The notes: a model not told the origin generated them from the letters alone. 64,000 bases of DNA from Saprospiraceae bacterium (GCA_022844565.1 JALHLK010000003.1:1-64000), one strand, 5' to 3'. Positions 50,910 to 59,880 are shown, numbered from the stretch's first letter. Made by a program: numbers and translations.

Positions 50910-51200
50910 ATGCCTACCAAACAATTCAGCAATCTCTCTCAATTTGAAATAGACCGCATCGTAGAAATGGCATGGGAAGACCGTACACCATTTGACGCGA
51001 TCAAAGTACAGTTTAGTCTTGCTGAAGCTGAAGTCATCCAATTGATGCGTCAAGAAATGAAGCTTTCTTCGTGGAAAATGTGGAGAGCCCGAGTACAAGG
51101 CAGGGCTACCAAACATCTAATGAAAAGAGGATTTGAAGTTGGTGGCTTCAAATGCACTTTACAAAAACATATCTCCCTCAATAAAATTAGTAAGCGCTAA
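50910..51200 (+). CDS. TIGR03643/DUF2805-family protein
   Basis: A 96-residue basic protein. Typical features are the N-terminal FSNLSQFEIDRIVEMAWEDRTPFDAI, then LMRQEMKLSSWKMWRARVQGR, and the closing KH. The first part looks like a small helix-turn-helix module. The family is frequently encoded close to photolyase/cryptochrome genes, as here. Function is not established; a light- or DNA-repair-related role is inferred from neighbourhood. A CTAACACC word tract (about 51195-51250) follows it. Confidence 0.85.
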   Translation: MPTKQFSNLSQFEIDRIVEMAWEDRTPFDAIKVQFSLAEAEVIQLMRQEMKLSSWKMWRARVQGRATKHLMKRGFEVGGFKCTLQKHISLNKISKR

Positions 51201-51251
51201 CACCTAAAATGTACCACCTAATACCTACTCCCTAACACCTAACCCCTAGAT

Positions 51252-52151
51252 TTATAAATACCCCCACTTTTTCATACTTTTAAAATTCTCCACCATGCTA
51301 TCCATTGGTTTTTTACCTTGATAAGCTTCTTGTTCGATGATGAATAAGTTTGCACCACCTTTTTTGGCTAAATCCATGATTTCTGTCATAGGAAGAAGAC
51401 CTTCACCTAAAATACAACTTTCGAAGCTTCCTTCTTTTTGTCCTGCAACTTGATCCTTGACGTGAATGTTTATGTATCTACCAGGATACTTTGCAATGAT
51501 ATCTTTTGCTTTGGCTCCAGCTATATACATATTTCCGATGTCTAATTGCATGGATACCGAATTAGGGTCTGTATTTTTATTCATGATATCCCACAGTGTC
51601 TCACCGTTAAGTTTTTCATTAAACTCAAATTCGTGATTGTGATAACCAAACTGCATTCCATGACTTTTACATAGATCCCCGCTCTTATTAAATATATCAA
51701 GCACCTTCATTAAGGTATCATAATCAGACCTCCAAGCTTTTTCCATACTAGGACTAATCACATATTTTTGACCCATGAAAGCAGCGTTTGCTACCAATTT
51801 CTTCCAATCATCATTTAAGTCTTTAGCTTTTTCATCCCAATGTGAAGAGCGTAAAACGGTATGACCTGAAGGCATTTCCATATCAAGATCGTCCAAGACT
51901 GTTTTAAACTCTTTTGGGGTCCAGCCATAGAACTTGTGGTCAACGTAGTTGGCATGTTCTACAACTTTGTAACCCATTTTTCTCAGGGCTTTTAAAGTGC
52001 CAAGTGGATCTTTTTTCATATCCTCTCTTACGGAGTACAATTGTATACCAGTTTTGATACCTTTTTTCTTATAAGAATCAATGAGAGGGTTAGATAGTGC
52101 CATTACACCCAATATGCCACCACTATTTTTGATAAATTTTCTTCTATTCAT
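51252..52151 (-). CDS. Tat-exported sugar phosphate isomerase/epimerase-like TIM barrel
   Basis: A 299-residue xylose-isomerase-like TIM-barrel protein. The N-terminus NRRKFIKNSGGILGVMAL is a twin-arginine signal. The barrel starts at KTGIQLYSVREDM. Metal-ligand candidates are in YHNHEFEF, LDIGNMYIAGA and IEQEAYQG. Exported members of this family are widespread in Bacteroidota and likely act on sugars or sugar derivatives in the periplasm. It is divergent from kduD across 233 bp, so it may share control with uronate use (inference). Confidence 0.85.
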   Translation of the reverse strand: MNRRKFIKNSGGILGVMALSNPLIDSYKKKGIKTGIQLYSVREDMKKDPLGTLKALRKMGYKVVEHANYVDHKFYGWTPKEFKTVLDDLDMEMPSGHTVLRSSHWDEKAKDLNDDWKKLVANAAFMGQKYVISPSMEKAWRSDYDTLMKVLDIFNKSGDLCKSHGMQFGYHNHEFEFNEKLNGETLWDIMNKNTDPNSVSMQLDIGNMYIAGAKAKDIIAKYPGRYINIHVKDQVAGQKEGSFESCILGEGLLPMTEIMDLAKKGGANLFIIEQEAYQGKKPMDSMVENFKSMKKWGYL

Positions 52152-52384
52152 ATCTATTTATATTATTGTAAGTAATTATTATGATTCCTAATATTAACTC
52201 CAAATATATAGTTTTATTGAAACTTTTGATATTTCAATAGATTTCTTTTTCATGATTAAATTTCAAGTTGTAAAATGAAAAGGTTTTGAGACCTTAAAGA
52301 ATTTTATATTTTATGGATTTTAGAAAGGTTATTAAGGTATTTGTTAGAATTTTGCGTTATTAAATCCATAAAGTGTACTCAAAT

Positions 52385-53149
52385 ATGAATGATCTTTTTA
52401 GTCTTGAAGGTAAAACTGCTTTAGTAACAGGGTGTTCTAGAGGGATTGGCAAAGGAATAGCTATAGGTTTGGCAAAAGCGGGTGCCAAAGTCATAGGCGT
52501 AAGCTCCTCTGTTCTATCAGATGACAATACGTTAGAGTCTGATATTGAGAGCTTTGGGAATAAATTCGATTATTACGCTGCGGATTTGAGCAATAGAGAA
52601 GACATATACCATATGATTAATCAAGTAAGGTCAGATGGACACAAGGTTGATATTTTGATTAATAATGCAGGTTCAATAAGAAGGGCTGAGGTTGCAAATC
52701 ATAGTGATGAGGACTGGGATTATGTGATGAAGACCAATCTGGACTCAGCTTTTATTCTAACTAGAGAATTTGGTAAAGACATGATTGAGCGAAAATCTGG
52801 AAAGGTGATTTTCATCGCTTCATTGCTTAGTTTTCAAGGAGGCATCAATGTACCTGGATATGCTGCAAGTAAAGGGGCAGTAGCAAGTTTGATCAAAGCC
52901 TTTTCTAATGAGTGGGCAAAACATGGTGTCAATGTGAATGGTATCGCACCAGGTTACATTGCCACAGATAATACAGAGGCATTAAGAAATAACGAGGAAA
53001 GAGCTACTCAAATATTGGCTAGAATACCTCAAAACCGATGGGGTAATCCTGATGATATGGTGGGGCCCGCAATCTTTTTAGCTTCAAAAGCTGCAAACTA
53101 TGTAAGTGGTGAAATTTTAGTAGTAGATGGAGGATGGATGGGTCGATAA
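52385..53149 (+). CDS. kduD: SDR dehydrogenase, KduD-like (2-deoxy-D-gluconate/5-keto-uronate reductase)
   Basis: The ATG at 52385 (MNDLFSLEGKTALVTG) is preferred to a GTG four codons upstream. The 254-residue classical short-chain dehydrogenase has TGCSRGIGKGIA for the cofactor, NNAGSI, the catalytic YAASK and a C-terminal YVSGEILVVDGGW. The sequence pattern and the adjacent kduI (41 bp downstream) support KduD, which reduces 2,5-diketo-3-deoxygluconate in pectin/hyaluronate uronate breakdown. Other pathway genes are not in the window. Confidence 0.88.
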   Translation: MNDLFSLEGKTALVTGCSRGIGKGIAIGLAKAGAKVIGVSSSVLSDDNTLESDIESFGNKFDYYAADLSNREDIYHMINQVRSDGHKVDILINNAGSIRRAEVANHSDEDWDYVMKTNLDSAFILTREFGKDMIERKSGKVIFIASLLSFQGGINVPGYAASKGAVASLIKAFSNEWAKHGVNVNGIAPGYIATDNTEALRNNEERATQILARIPQNRWGNPDDMVGPAIFLASKAANYVSGEILVVDGGWMGR

Positions 53150-53190
53150 GGATCAGTACTTTTCATATTGTAAAATAAAAAAATAATATT

Positions 53191-54024
53191 GTGAAACTAA
53201 TTGAAAATGTAGGAAAGGAGCAACTTCAGTATGGAGACTCTGAGTTTATAAGAGAAAATTTTTTGATTGAGGAATTGATGGTTCCTGATGAAATCTTATT
53301 GTTTTACACACCATACGACAGAATCGTAGTCGGTGGTGCTAGTCCTATTAACAAAGATTTAAAATTAGATAATTATCCTAGATTGCTCAAAGCAGATTTT
53401 TTCTGTGAAAGACGTGAATTGGGTATTATCAATATAGGTGATTCGGGTAAGATATTAGTGGATGGTATTACGTATGATTTGGAAAAATATGCCTGTTTAT
53501 ATCTAGGAAAAGGGACAAAAGACATCACTTTTTTAAAAGCAGATAGCGACTTGGTACCTCTATTTTATCTCGTATCAACTTCTGCGCATTCCATCCATCC
53601 TAATGTTTATATACCCAAAGAACAAGCTATACCGATGACAATTGGAACGAAAGAAGGTGCAAATGAGAGGACAGTATACAAATACATTCACAATGACGGA
53701 GCGCAAAGTTGCCAATTGGTTATGGGCCTTACCAGGTTGCATCCAGGAAACATTTGGAATACCATGCCTCCCCATGTCCATGATAGACGAAGTGAAGTAT
53801 ACTTTTACTTCGAGGTGCCAGATAATCAAGCAGTCTTTCATTTTTTAGGCGAGCCAACGGAAATAAAAACCTTGATCACTAGAAATCACCAAGCCACTTT
53901 ATCACCACCTTGGTCTATACATTCTGGTGCGGGCACTTCAGCGTATTCATTTATTTGGGCGATGGGTGGAGAAAACAAAGACTACACTGATATGGATGTA
54001 TTAAGCCTTAATGAGATAAGTTAA
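53191..54024 (+). CDS. kduI: 5-keto-4-deoxyuronate isomerase
   Basis: A 277-residue cupin-type isomerase with a GTG start. The zinc site is visible in TMPPHVHDRRSEVYFYF, and the C-terminal cupin strand is SIHSGAGTSAYSFIWAMGGEN. Length is exact for KduI. It converts 5-keto-4-deoxyuronate, the product of pectate or hyaluronate lyases, to the substrate of KduD. It ends 40 bp before an intrinsic terminator, closing the two-gene operon. Confidence 0.95.
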   Translation: MKLIENVGKEQLQYGDSEFIRENFLIEELMVPDEILLFYTPYDRIVVGGASPINKDLKLDNYPRLLKADFFCERRELGIINIGDSGKILVDGITYDLEKYACLYLGKGTKDITFLKADSDLVPLFYLVSTSAHSIHPNVYIPKEQAIPMTIGTKEGANERTVYKYIHNDGAQSCQLVMGLTRLHPGNIWNTMPPHVHDRRSEVYFYFEVPDNQAVFHFLGEPTEIKTLITRNHQATLSPPWSIHSGAGTSAYSFIWAMGGENKDYTDMDVLSLNEIS

Positions 54025-54064
54025 CGAAGAATAAAATATTTTTTTTGCTTTGACTTGAATAGAT

Positions 54065-54098
54065 GGGAGTTGGTGTTTGTCAACTCCCTTTTAATTTT
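54065..54098 (+). terminator. Intrinsic terminator of the kduD-kduI operon
   Basis: GGGAGTTG (54065-54072) pairs with CAACTCCC (54081-54088) around an 8-nt loop, followed by TTTTAATTTT. Confidence 0.8.
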
Positions 54099-54120
54099 GA
54101 GATAATAGTACCAAGACTTA

Positions 54121-54148
54121 TTATAAAATAGTGCAAACTATTTTATAA
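54121..54148. other. Perfect 12-bp inverted repeat
   Basis: TTATAAAATAGT and ACTATTTTATAA flank GCAA. It lies 23 bp after the kduI terminator. It is symmetric and AT-rich, so it may be a binding site or a second, bidirectional terminator. Confidence 0.45.
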
Positions 54149-54390
54149 TTTTAGTTTGGTTTATACCGAGATAGATTGAAAATAGCACAATTTTGATCAA
54201 GCAAAGATTGGATTTTATTGACAGCATTATCGGTATTAGACAGTCTAAAAGTGACTTCTAAGTATTTTATAAAATAGAAATTTAATGGCTCTATTTTGTT
54301 TTTTATGGAAAATTGCTTTTGGCACTTCTGATTCCACATTAAAAGATTTCTCAATTCAAAAATCGCTTATTCGCTCTTTTTGAATTTCAA

Positions 54391-54560
54391 GTCATTTCGA
54401 ACGAAGTGAGAAACCTCAAACACCCATTTTACTCTTATTGAATTTTTCTATATTGTGGAAAAAAAGGATATTTCTTTCATCAGGTTTTTATTCTCAACAT
54501 TTGAAAATTCTCTACATTTGAAAATTTGAACATTGAAAACATGCCCGAAACCCGAAACTT
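54391..54560. repeat. Intergenic repeat words: GTCATTTCGAACGAAGTGAG and ACATTTGAAAA
   Basis: The 551-bp gap 54025-54575 holds, besides the terminator and hairpin above, GTCATTTCGAACGAAGTGAG (54391-54410), a sequence dispersed in many Bacteroidota genomes. It also holds repeats of ACATTTGAAAATT and CCCGAAAC just before the lepB stop. No gene is seen. Confidence 0.5.
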
Positions 54561-54575
54561 CAATTAATTATTTAC

Positions 54576-56147
54576 CTATTCACTTTTTCCTGCGTACTTA
54601 AATACTCTATCCCAATTGATACCTTTACCAAGTGACCCTTCTTTTGCAGACATCCAAATGAAGATTGGTTTGCCAACTATATGGTCATGAGGTACGAATC
54701 CCCACATCCTGCTATCTTCTGAGTTATGTCTATTATCACCCATCGCCCAGTAATAATCTTGTTTGAAGGTGTATTGATTTACTTGTTTGTCATTGATATA
54801 GATTTTATAGTCTTTCACTTCCAGCTTATTACCTTCATATACTGCAATCGCTCTCCAATATATTGATAAATTAGCCGTATCTATTTTGATAGTTTGACCT
54901 TGTGCAGGTATTAAAATAGGACCATAATTATCAGCAGTCCAATCCTTATAGCGCTCATCGTGTGGAAATATACCCTCATTTCCATTTGCTTCTAAGAGTT
55001 GTAGCAATGCTCCAGCATTCTTTAGCTTACTCACTTGATCGTTGTCCAATGCTAAAATAGGTATACCATCTATGACACCGGCTTGATCTATTTGATTGAT
55101 ACCCCATTTGTCTAATGTACCTGCATTAACCTTATTGTTGAAATTTACATAATAATTGTATTGTATCTTTATAGGATTTTTTACAGCTTTACCATTGACA
55201 AATACTTGTTTGTTGATGATTTGGAGCGTGTCCCCTCCTATCCCCATACATCTTTTTATGTAATGGTCTTTTTTGTCTAACGGTCGGGTGATAAGATTGC
55301 CTTTTTGAAATTGTTGTTGCAATTCTGGGTCATTCGTCTCTTGTACTTGTCTCGGAAAATAACTTCTTTGGCTAGTCAAATAGATACTATCTCCCACCGG
55401 CCAATTAAACACAATCGGTTTACCCACTTCTATTTTTTCTAAAGCAGGAAACCGGAAGGCCTTGAGGCTAGGTTTTTCTAAATAGGACTCCTTATCAATG
55501 ATTGGAATTCTATTATGTAAAAGTGGAATCATCGCTATCGTACTCGGAGTGCGAATACCATAATGAGCTTTTGACACAAATAAATAATCACCAACATTGA
55601 GTGATCCCTCCATTGACGGTGTAGGTATTACAAATGCTTCTATCAAAAACATCCTAATAAAAGTAGCAGCAAAGACAGCAAAAAATATGGATTCTACCCA
55701 TTCTCTCCATGCTGGTTTTCTATACGGATTTTCTTTATTTAATTTTTCTATTGCATATTTGTCCTTTTCATTAATTGCTTTATCATATTTTGCTTTAAAA
55801 GCATTTTCTTCTGTCAAGATCGGGCCTAGGTATTTACTCCCATCAATAGCCGTTTTATAAAAAATGGCTGGAGCTGCAAAAACGGAGGCAGCTGTGTGTC
55901 CGAATGAAGTCTTGCCAAATGATCTCATTAGATCCACAGCCATGGCACAGTAGGTAAAAAAATTGACGATAGGTACATACATCCAAATCGTGTTGATAGG
56001 TTTTTTGCCTATTAACTTGGCCCACTCCACAAAGTTTACCCCTGGGATAAGTGCTTTTTTAGCTTCAACACCTGCCTTGGGGAATAGGAAATATAGACTT
56101 ATAGAAGTCAAGATGTATACTACTAACAAATAAATAAAATACGCCAC
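54576..56147 (-). CDS. lepB: Signal peptidase I, large Bacteroidota form
   Basis: A 523-residue membrane protease. Two to three N-terminal hydrophobic segments (about 1-115) precede the usual anchor (about 152-172). The catalytic serine is S179 in IPTPSMEGSL and the catalytic lysine K298 in HYIKRCMGIGGDTL. Box E is GDNRHNSEDSRMWGFVP near the C-terminus. The protein is about twice the length of enterobacterial-type enzymes because of the added N-terminal segments and a long insertion between the serine and lysine regions. It removes signal peptides from exported proteins. Confidence 0.93.
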   Translation of the reverse strand: MAYFIYLLVVYILTSISLYFLFPKAGVEAKKALIPGVNFVEWAKLIGKKPINTIWMYVPIVNFFTYCAMAVDLMRSFGKTSFGHTAASVFAAPAIFYKTAIDGSKYLGPILTEENAFKAKYDKAINEKDKYAIEKLNKENPYRKPAWREWVESIFFAVFAATFIRMFLIEAFVIPTPSMEGSLNVGDYLFVSKAHYGIRTPSTIAMIPLLHNRIPIIDKESYLEKPSLKAFRFPALEKIEVGKPIVFNWPVGDSIYLTSQRSYFPRQVQETNDPELQQQFQKGNLITRPLDKKDHYIKRCMGIGGDTLQIINKQVFVNGKAVKNPIKIQYNYYVNFNNKVNAGTLDKWGINQIDQAGVIDGIPILALDNDQVSKLKNAGALLQLLEANGNEGIFPHDERYKDWTADNYGPILIPAQGQTIKIDTANLSIYWRAIAVYEGNKLEVKDYKIYINDKQVNQYTFKQDYYWAMGDNRHNSEDSRMWGFVPHDHIVGKPIFIWMSAKEGSLGKGINWDRVFKYAGKSE

Positions 56148-56305
56148 GGTGCAATTTTTTAATTAAGATGCAAATATAATTTTAAAAGTGTGTATTTTCG
56201 ATAAAATTAGGTGAACTCTAAATATTTATAGATGAATAGATATAAAATTTTGGAAAAGGACCAAACAAAGATGTTATTTTTGCTGTTCAATTATAAAAAA
56301 TAGGA

Positions 56306-56779
56306 ATGTTAGTTAATACACTTATTGTTTTTGCAACGGTACTGGTAATGGAATTTGTGGCTTGGTTTGCTCATAAATACTTGATGCATGGTTGGTTGTG
56401 GATTTGGCACGAAGATCACCACAAACCACATTTCGAAAAAGAAGGTTTCTTCGAAAAAAATGATCTTTTTTTCTTGGTTTTTGCGATCCCGAGTGCGATT
56501 TCTTATATCGTTGGTTCCAATTTTGCAGAATGGGGTTGGTTGTTTTACGTGGGAGTTGGCATATCAATATATGGGTTGATATACTTCTTAATTCACGATG
56601 TCTACATTCATCAGCGGTTTAGGTGGTTTAAGCAGTTAGACTCAAAATACAGTAGAGCAATCCTGAGGGCCCATGGTGCACATCACGTGAAAACTACGAA
56701 AGAAGATGGTGAGAGTTTCGGACTCCTTATAGTGAATCCAAAATATTTTCAAAAGAAAAGTAAAGTTTCTAAAGTTTAA
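56306..56779 (+). CDS. crtZ: CrtZ-like carotenoid hydroxylase (fatty-acid-hydroxylase superfamily)
   Basis: A 157-residue membrane di-iron hydroxylase. Histidine boxes are H23-x4-H28, H35-x2-HH39, H97-x4-H102 and H123-x2-HH127, separated by hydrophobic segments. This arrangement and size match CrtZ, which hydroxylates the rings of beta-carotene to zeaxanthin. No other carotenoid gene is adjacent. A glycosyltransferase that could act on hydroxylated carotenoids is encoded on the opposite strand beyond the next gene. Confidence 0.88.
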   Translation: MLVNTLIVFATVLVMEFVAWFAHKYLMHGWLWIWHEDHHKPHFEKEGFFEKNDLFFLVFAIPSAISYIVGSNFAEWGWLFYVGVGISIYGLIYFLIHDVYIHQRFRWFKQLDSKYSRAILRAHGAHHVKTTKEDGESFGLLIVNPKYFQKKSKVSKV

Positions 56780-56813
56780 CCCTATTTTTACACCATATCA
56801 AAATTAAATAATC

Positions 56814-57254
56814 ATGTATTCAGGTCTTGTACACGCACATTCTGGTTTAAGATGGATTTTTTTAGTGGTGATTCTCCTTACCCTTGTTTTAGCACTCACA
56901 AAGTGGCTAGGTAAAAAACCTTTTTGGGAAGAACATAAAAAATGGGCTTTGATCACCTTGATTATTGCACATATTCAATTAATCTTAGGCTTAGTGTTAT
57001 ACTTTATTAGTCCAAAAGTAATTTTTGAAGGTGCTGCCATGAAGGATAGTGTTGCTAGGTTTTTTCTAGTTGAGCACATAAGTATGATGATTTTGGGTAT
57101 TATACTCATAACGATTGGCTACATGCGGGCGAAAAGACAATTACCTGAGAACAGTGCCAAAACGATCACAATATTTTATGGTATTGGTTTGATAGTGATT
57201 TTATATATGATTCCTTGGCCAGGATCTATTTATGGTGTGGTATCATGGTTTTAG
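56814..57254 (+). CDS. Four-helix membrane protein, possible cytochrome b-like
   Basis: A 146-residue membrane protein with four hydrophobic segments. Histidines occur in positions that could ligate heme: VHAHSGLRW at the start, IAHIQLILG in the second helix and VEHISMMILG in the third. Similar Bacteroidota proteins are annotated as cytochrome b, but I cannot confirm heme binding. It lies 34 bp downstream of the CrtZ-like gene and is probably co-transcribed. Confidence 0.65.
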   Translation: MYSGLVHAHSGLRWIFLVVILLTLVLALTKWLGKKPFWEEHKKWALITLIIAHIQLILGLVLYFISPKVIFEGAAMKDSVARFFLVEHISMMILGIILITIGYMRAKRQLPENSAKTITIFYGIGLIVILYMIPWPGSIYGVVSWF

Positions 57255-57314
57255 GACTTGTTTTATATCTTACGAAAATTCAATAAGTATCTTTTTTATC
57301 TTGAAATTGCACAA

Positions 57315-57472
57315 GTGCTCTGACCAGATAATGATTTAAATTAAAATGGAAGTAATTTTTTAAAATATCAAGGCAAAAATTTGCGGCATAGCAGCGCTAC
57401 GCTAAGAATTTTTAACGAAGAGATTTTGAAAAAGGACGACATTTTATTGAATTTTTTATCAGGACAGAACAC
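57315..57472. mobile_element. Miniature palindromic element, family C (copy 2)
   Basis: 158 bp with ends GTGCTCTG/CAGAACAC. The inner part, GCATAGCAGCGCTACGCTAAG then GAATTTTTAAC, matches the copy at 35335-35466. It lies between two convergent genes. Its right end carries the stop codon and last few codons of the glycosyltransferase gene. Confidence 0.72.
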
Positions 57473-58733
57473 TAGTATACTTTTGTATAAAATCAAGTAG
57501 ATGGCTGGAGTTTTTATCTTCTTCCATCATTTTTTCTGATATTTTTTTCGAGGCTTGTTTGTATGCTTCATTTTGCCATAAATCTTTAATCTTTGTTTTT
57601 AGTCCATTTTCATTGATTTTATCGATACTTGGACCTTTTGGACCCGCACCGATCTGATATGCTATATCATTCCACACATATTGGTCGATGATATGTGGGA
57701 TGATCATCGTGCTACAGCCATATTTTAAGACCATATGTAGCGTGCCAAAACCACCGTGGTGTACAGTGCAATAAATTTTTGGTAACAACCATTCGTATGG
57801 TATATTATCAACGAATAAAACAAGGTCACTTTTAGTATCAGTTTTAATTAAACCACCGCCTGCGGTATTAATCAAAACGGGGATTTTTAGATCATCAAAA
57901 ACTTTTAAGAATGTCTCCGTAGTTTGTTGAGGATTTTTATTGATCATACTTCCAAAAGATAAAAATGCTAATTTAGGATGCCGTTCTACAAAATCAAGCA
58001 ATTCCTTAGAAGGGTGCCATTCCTTCATTCTATCTCTTTCATAGTATCCCAACACTTTTACATGTTCGGGCCATTTTTTGTATGGTTGAAATAAAGTTGG
58101 TGAAATAGTGTACATAAAAGGTAAGCTCATATATCGTTGAATTATAAGTGAACTGGTCAATTTTTCTTTCAAATTCCACTCTTTACTCATAGTTTTAACC
58201 ATGGTTGCTAATCCAAAATTTGCAATTCGATATGTCAATTTCCTGAATATTTTTGGTAAAACTGAAAAACCTAAGCTATTTCCATTGGGGTGGTAGTGCA
58301 AATAATACGGTACTGGACTAACCATAATTGAAATTTTTCCATCTTGCATACTCCAAAATGGTGGATAGATACATTTTGGGTGATGGATCACCACATCAGG
58401 ATTTTCATTCATGAAGTAATCATATTGCTGCTTTGAAAGTGTCTTATTTACACCAATACTCATTTTATACAATCGATAATACGCACCAAATTTACTCCCA
58501 AAACCCTGAGATCCCGTCATAATATCTTTACCCTCAGCACTATCCAATAACTTGAGGAAATCAGGCGTATACGCTAGAAATGGAATGTTTTTATCTACCA
58601 AATGTGCATATTGCTCTGGGAAAGCCATGACTATGTCGTGTCCTTGATCCATCAATAATTGACCTAGTGCAAGGAAAGGTTCGACGTCTCCGCGTGTGCC
58701 AATGGCGGTGATGAGAAATTTTAATTTATTCAT
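57459..58733 (-). CDS. GT1-family glycosyltransferase (UGT/MGT-like)
   Basis: The ATG at 58733 begins MNKLKFLITAIGTRGDVEPFLALG, the typical N-terminus of sterol/macrolide-type GT1 enzymes; a start 27 bp upstream is less likely. The 424-residue GT-B protein has its donor site in LAFLSFGSMINKNPQQTTETF and TVHHGGFGTLHMVLKYGCSTMIIPHIIDQ. It transfers a sugar from UDP-sugar to a lipid or small hydrophobic acceptor. A nearby CrtZ-like hydroxylase makes a carotenoid acceptor possible. Its last codons and stop fall inside a family C element. Confidence 0.87.
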   Translation of the reverse strand: MNKLKFLITAIGTRGDVEPFLALGQLLMDQGHDIVMAFPEQYAHLVDKNIPFLAYTPDFLKLLDSAEGKDIMTGSQGFGSKFGAYYRLYKMSIGVNKTLSKQQYDYFMNENPDVVIHHPKCIYPPFWSMQDGKISIMVSPVPYYLHYHPNGNSLGFSVLPKIFRKLTYRIANFGLATMVKTMSKEWNLKEKLTSSLIIQRYMSLPFMYTISPTLFQPYKKWPEHVKVLGYYERDRMKEWHPSKELLDFVERHPKLAFLSFGSMINKNPQQTTETFLKVFDDLKIPVLINTAGGGLIKTDTKSDLVLFVDNIPYEWLLPKIYCTVHHGGFGTLHMVLKYGCSTMIIPHIIDQYVWNDIAYQIGAGPKGPSIDKINENGLKTKIKDLWQNEAYKQASKKISEKMMEEDKNSSHLLDFIQKYTSVLS

Positions 58734-59043
58734 TTTAAATATTTGTTGTCCAATACCCACTAACTCTTATAACCTGTACCTTATTACTGCTGTAGATGGC
58801 GTGACTATAATATTCATGGAAAGACTCTTAATCATATTTCCTAATCCACCTCTTTCATTTTGCAGTGTAACTTAATACAGTTCATACCTTCTTTCTATTT
58901 TCATCTTTTTGATAATTTTTCGAAAGTTACTAACATTTTTGTTGTCAACTTATATAGTGGGACCACATTATAGGCGAATTAGCAGTTCAAAATTATTGGC
59001 TTTACCTCTTTCATCACAATTGACGAGACTAAAAATGCAAAAG
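58734..59043. other. Intergenic region without recognised feature
   Basis: 310 bp of AT-rich sequence upstream of the GT1 gene and after the EamA gene stop. No repeat, terminator or ORF is convincing. Confidence 0.5.
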
Positions 59044-59880
59044 CTAAGTTCCTAATCTCCTGACCCAAATCATTCTAAATATTAAAGAAGACAAGATAAT
59101 ACCACCCCCGATAAAAGCCCAAACTGACGGTACTTCGCCATAACCTAAAATGACCCAGATTGGACTCAATAAAGGCTCAATCATAGCGATTAAAGAGCTA
59201 TCAATGGCAGGTATATGTCTTTGGCCATAAGTAAACAGAATAAAGCCTAAGCCCAATTGGACAAATCCTAAATACAATAAATACACTAATTCAGTACCTT
59301 GTGGATAGGGTGAAGCTTGAAACCAAGGAATCATGAATAAAATAACAATTATATTGCCATAGAATATAGATCCTCCTTGATACTTCGCCTCATTTTTACG
59401 TTGTGAAAGTACGAGTCCAGTCCACATAATGCCGGAGATGAATGCCAAACCTATGCCCAATAGGTTGTCTGGCTTTTCAAACTCATCCATTAAAAATAGT
59501 AACAACCCAAAAATACACAGGATCACCGTTAAAATATCTATTCGTCTCAGTTTGGTTTTTAATAAATAGGGCTCCAAGATTAATACATAAGCAGGTGCTG
59601 CATATTGTATAAAAATAGCATTTGCTGCCGAAGTAAGTTTTGTAGATGTAACAAAGCAAAATATCAGTGGGGCATAAAATAATGCTCCTATGACAGTAAG
59701 TTTATTGACGTATAATGCTTGTTTACCAAGAATTAACAGAAATGCAGTTGCAGAGAATAAACTTCTATAAAATAGGATGGTAAAAGCATCTTGGCTTAGT
59801 AATTTGATAAACAGTCCCGCCGTACTCCAAATGGTTGCAGCAATAATGGTCGCATAGATGCCTTTTGTTCTTTGATCCAT
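59044..59880 (-). CDS. EamA/DMT-family transporter
   Basis: A 278-residue membrane protein with ten hydrophobic segments in two EamA repeats (AATIWSTAGLFIKLLS near the N-terminus; GIMWTGLVLSQRK in the middle). The family exports metabolites or moves nucleotide-sugar-like solutes. Its ATG overlaps the stop of the glycosyltransferase upstream (TAATG), making it the last gene of a four-gene cell-surface cluster read from 63268 to 59044. Substrate unknown. Confidence 0.88.
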   Translation of the reverse strand: MDQRTKGIYATIIAATIWSTAGLFIKLLSQDAFTILFYRSLFSATAFLLILGKQALYVNKLTVIGALFYAPLIFCFVTSTKLTSAANAIFIQYAAPAYVLILEPYLLKTKLRRIDILTVILCIFGLLLFLMDEFEKPDNLLGIGLAFISGIMWTGLVLSQRKNEAKYQGGSIFYGNIIVILFMIPWFQASPYPQGTELVYLLYLGFVQLGLGFILFTYGQRHIPAIDSSLIAMIEPLLSPIWVILGYGEVPSVWAFIGGGIILSSLIFRMIWVRRLGT

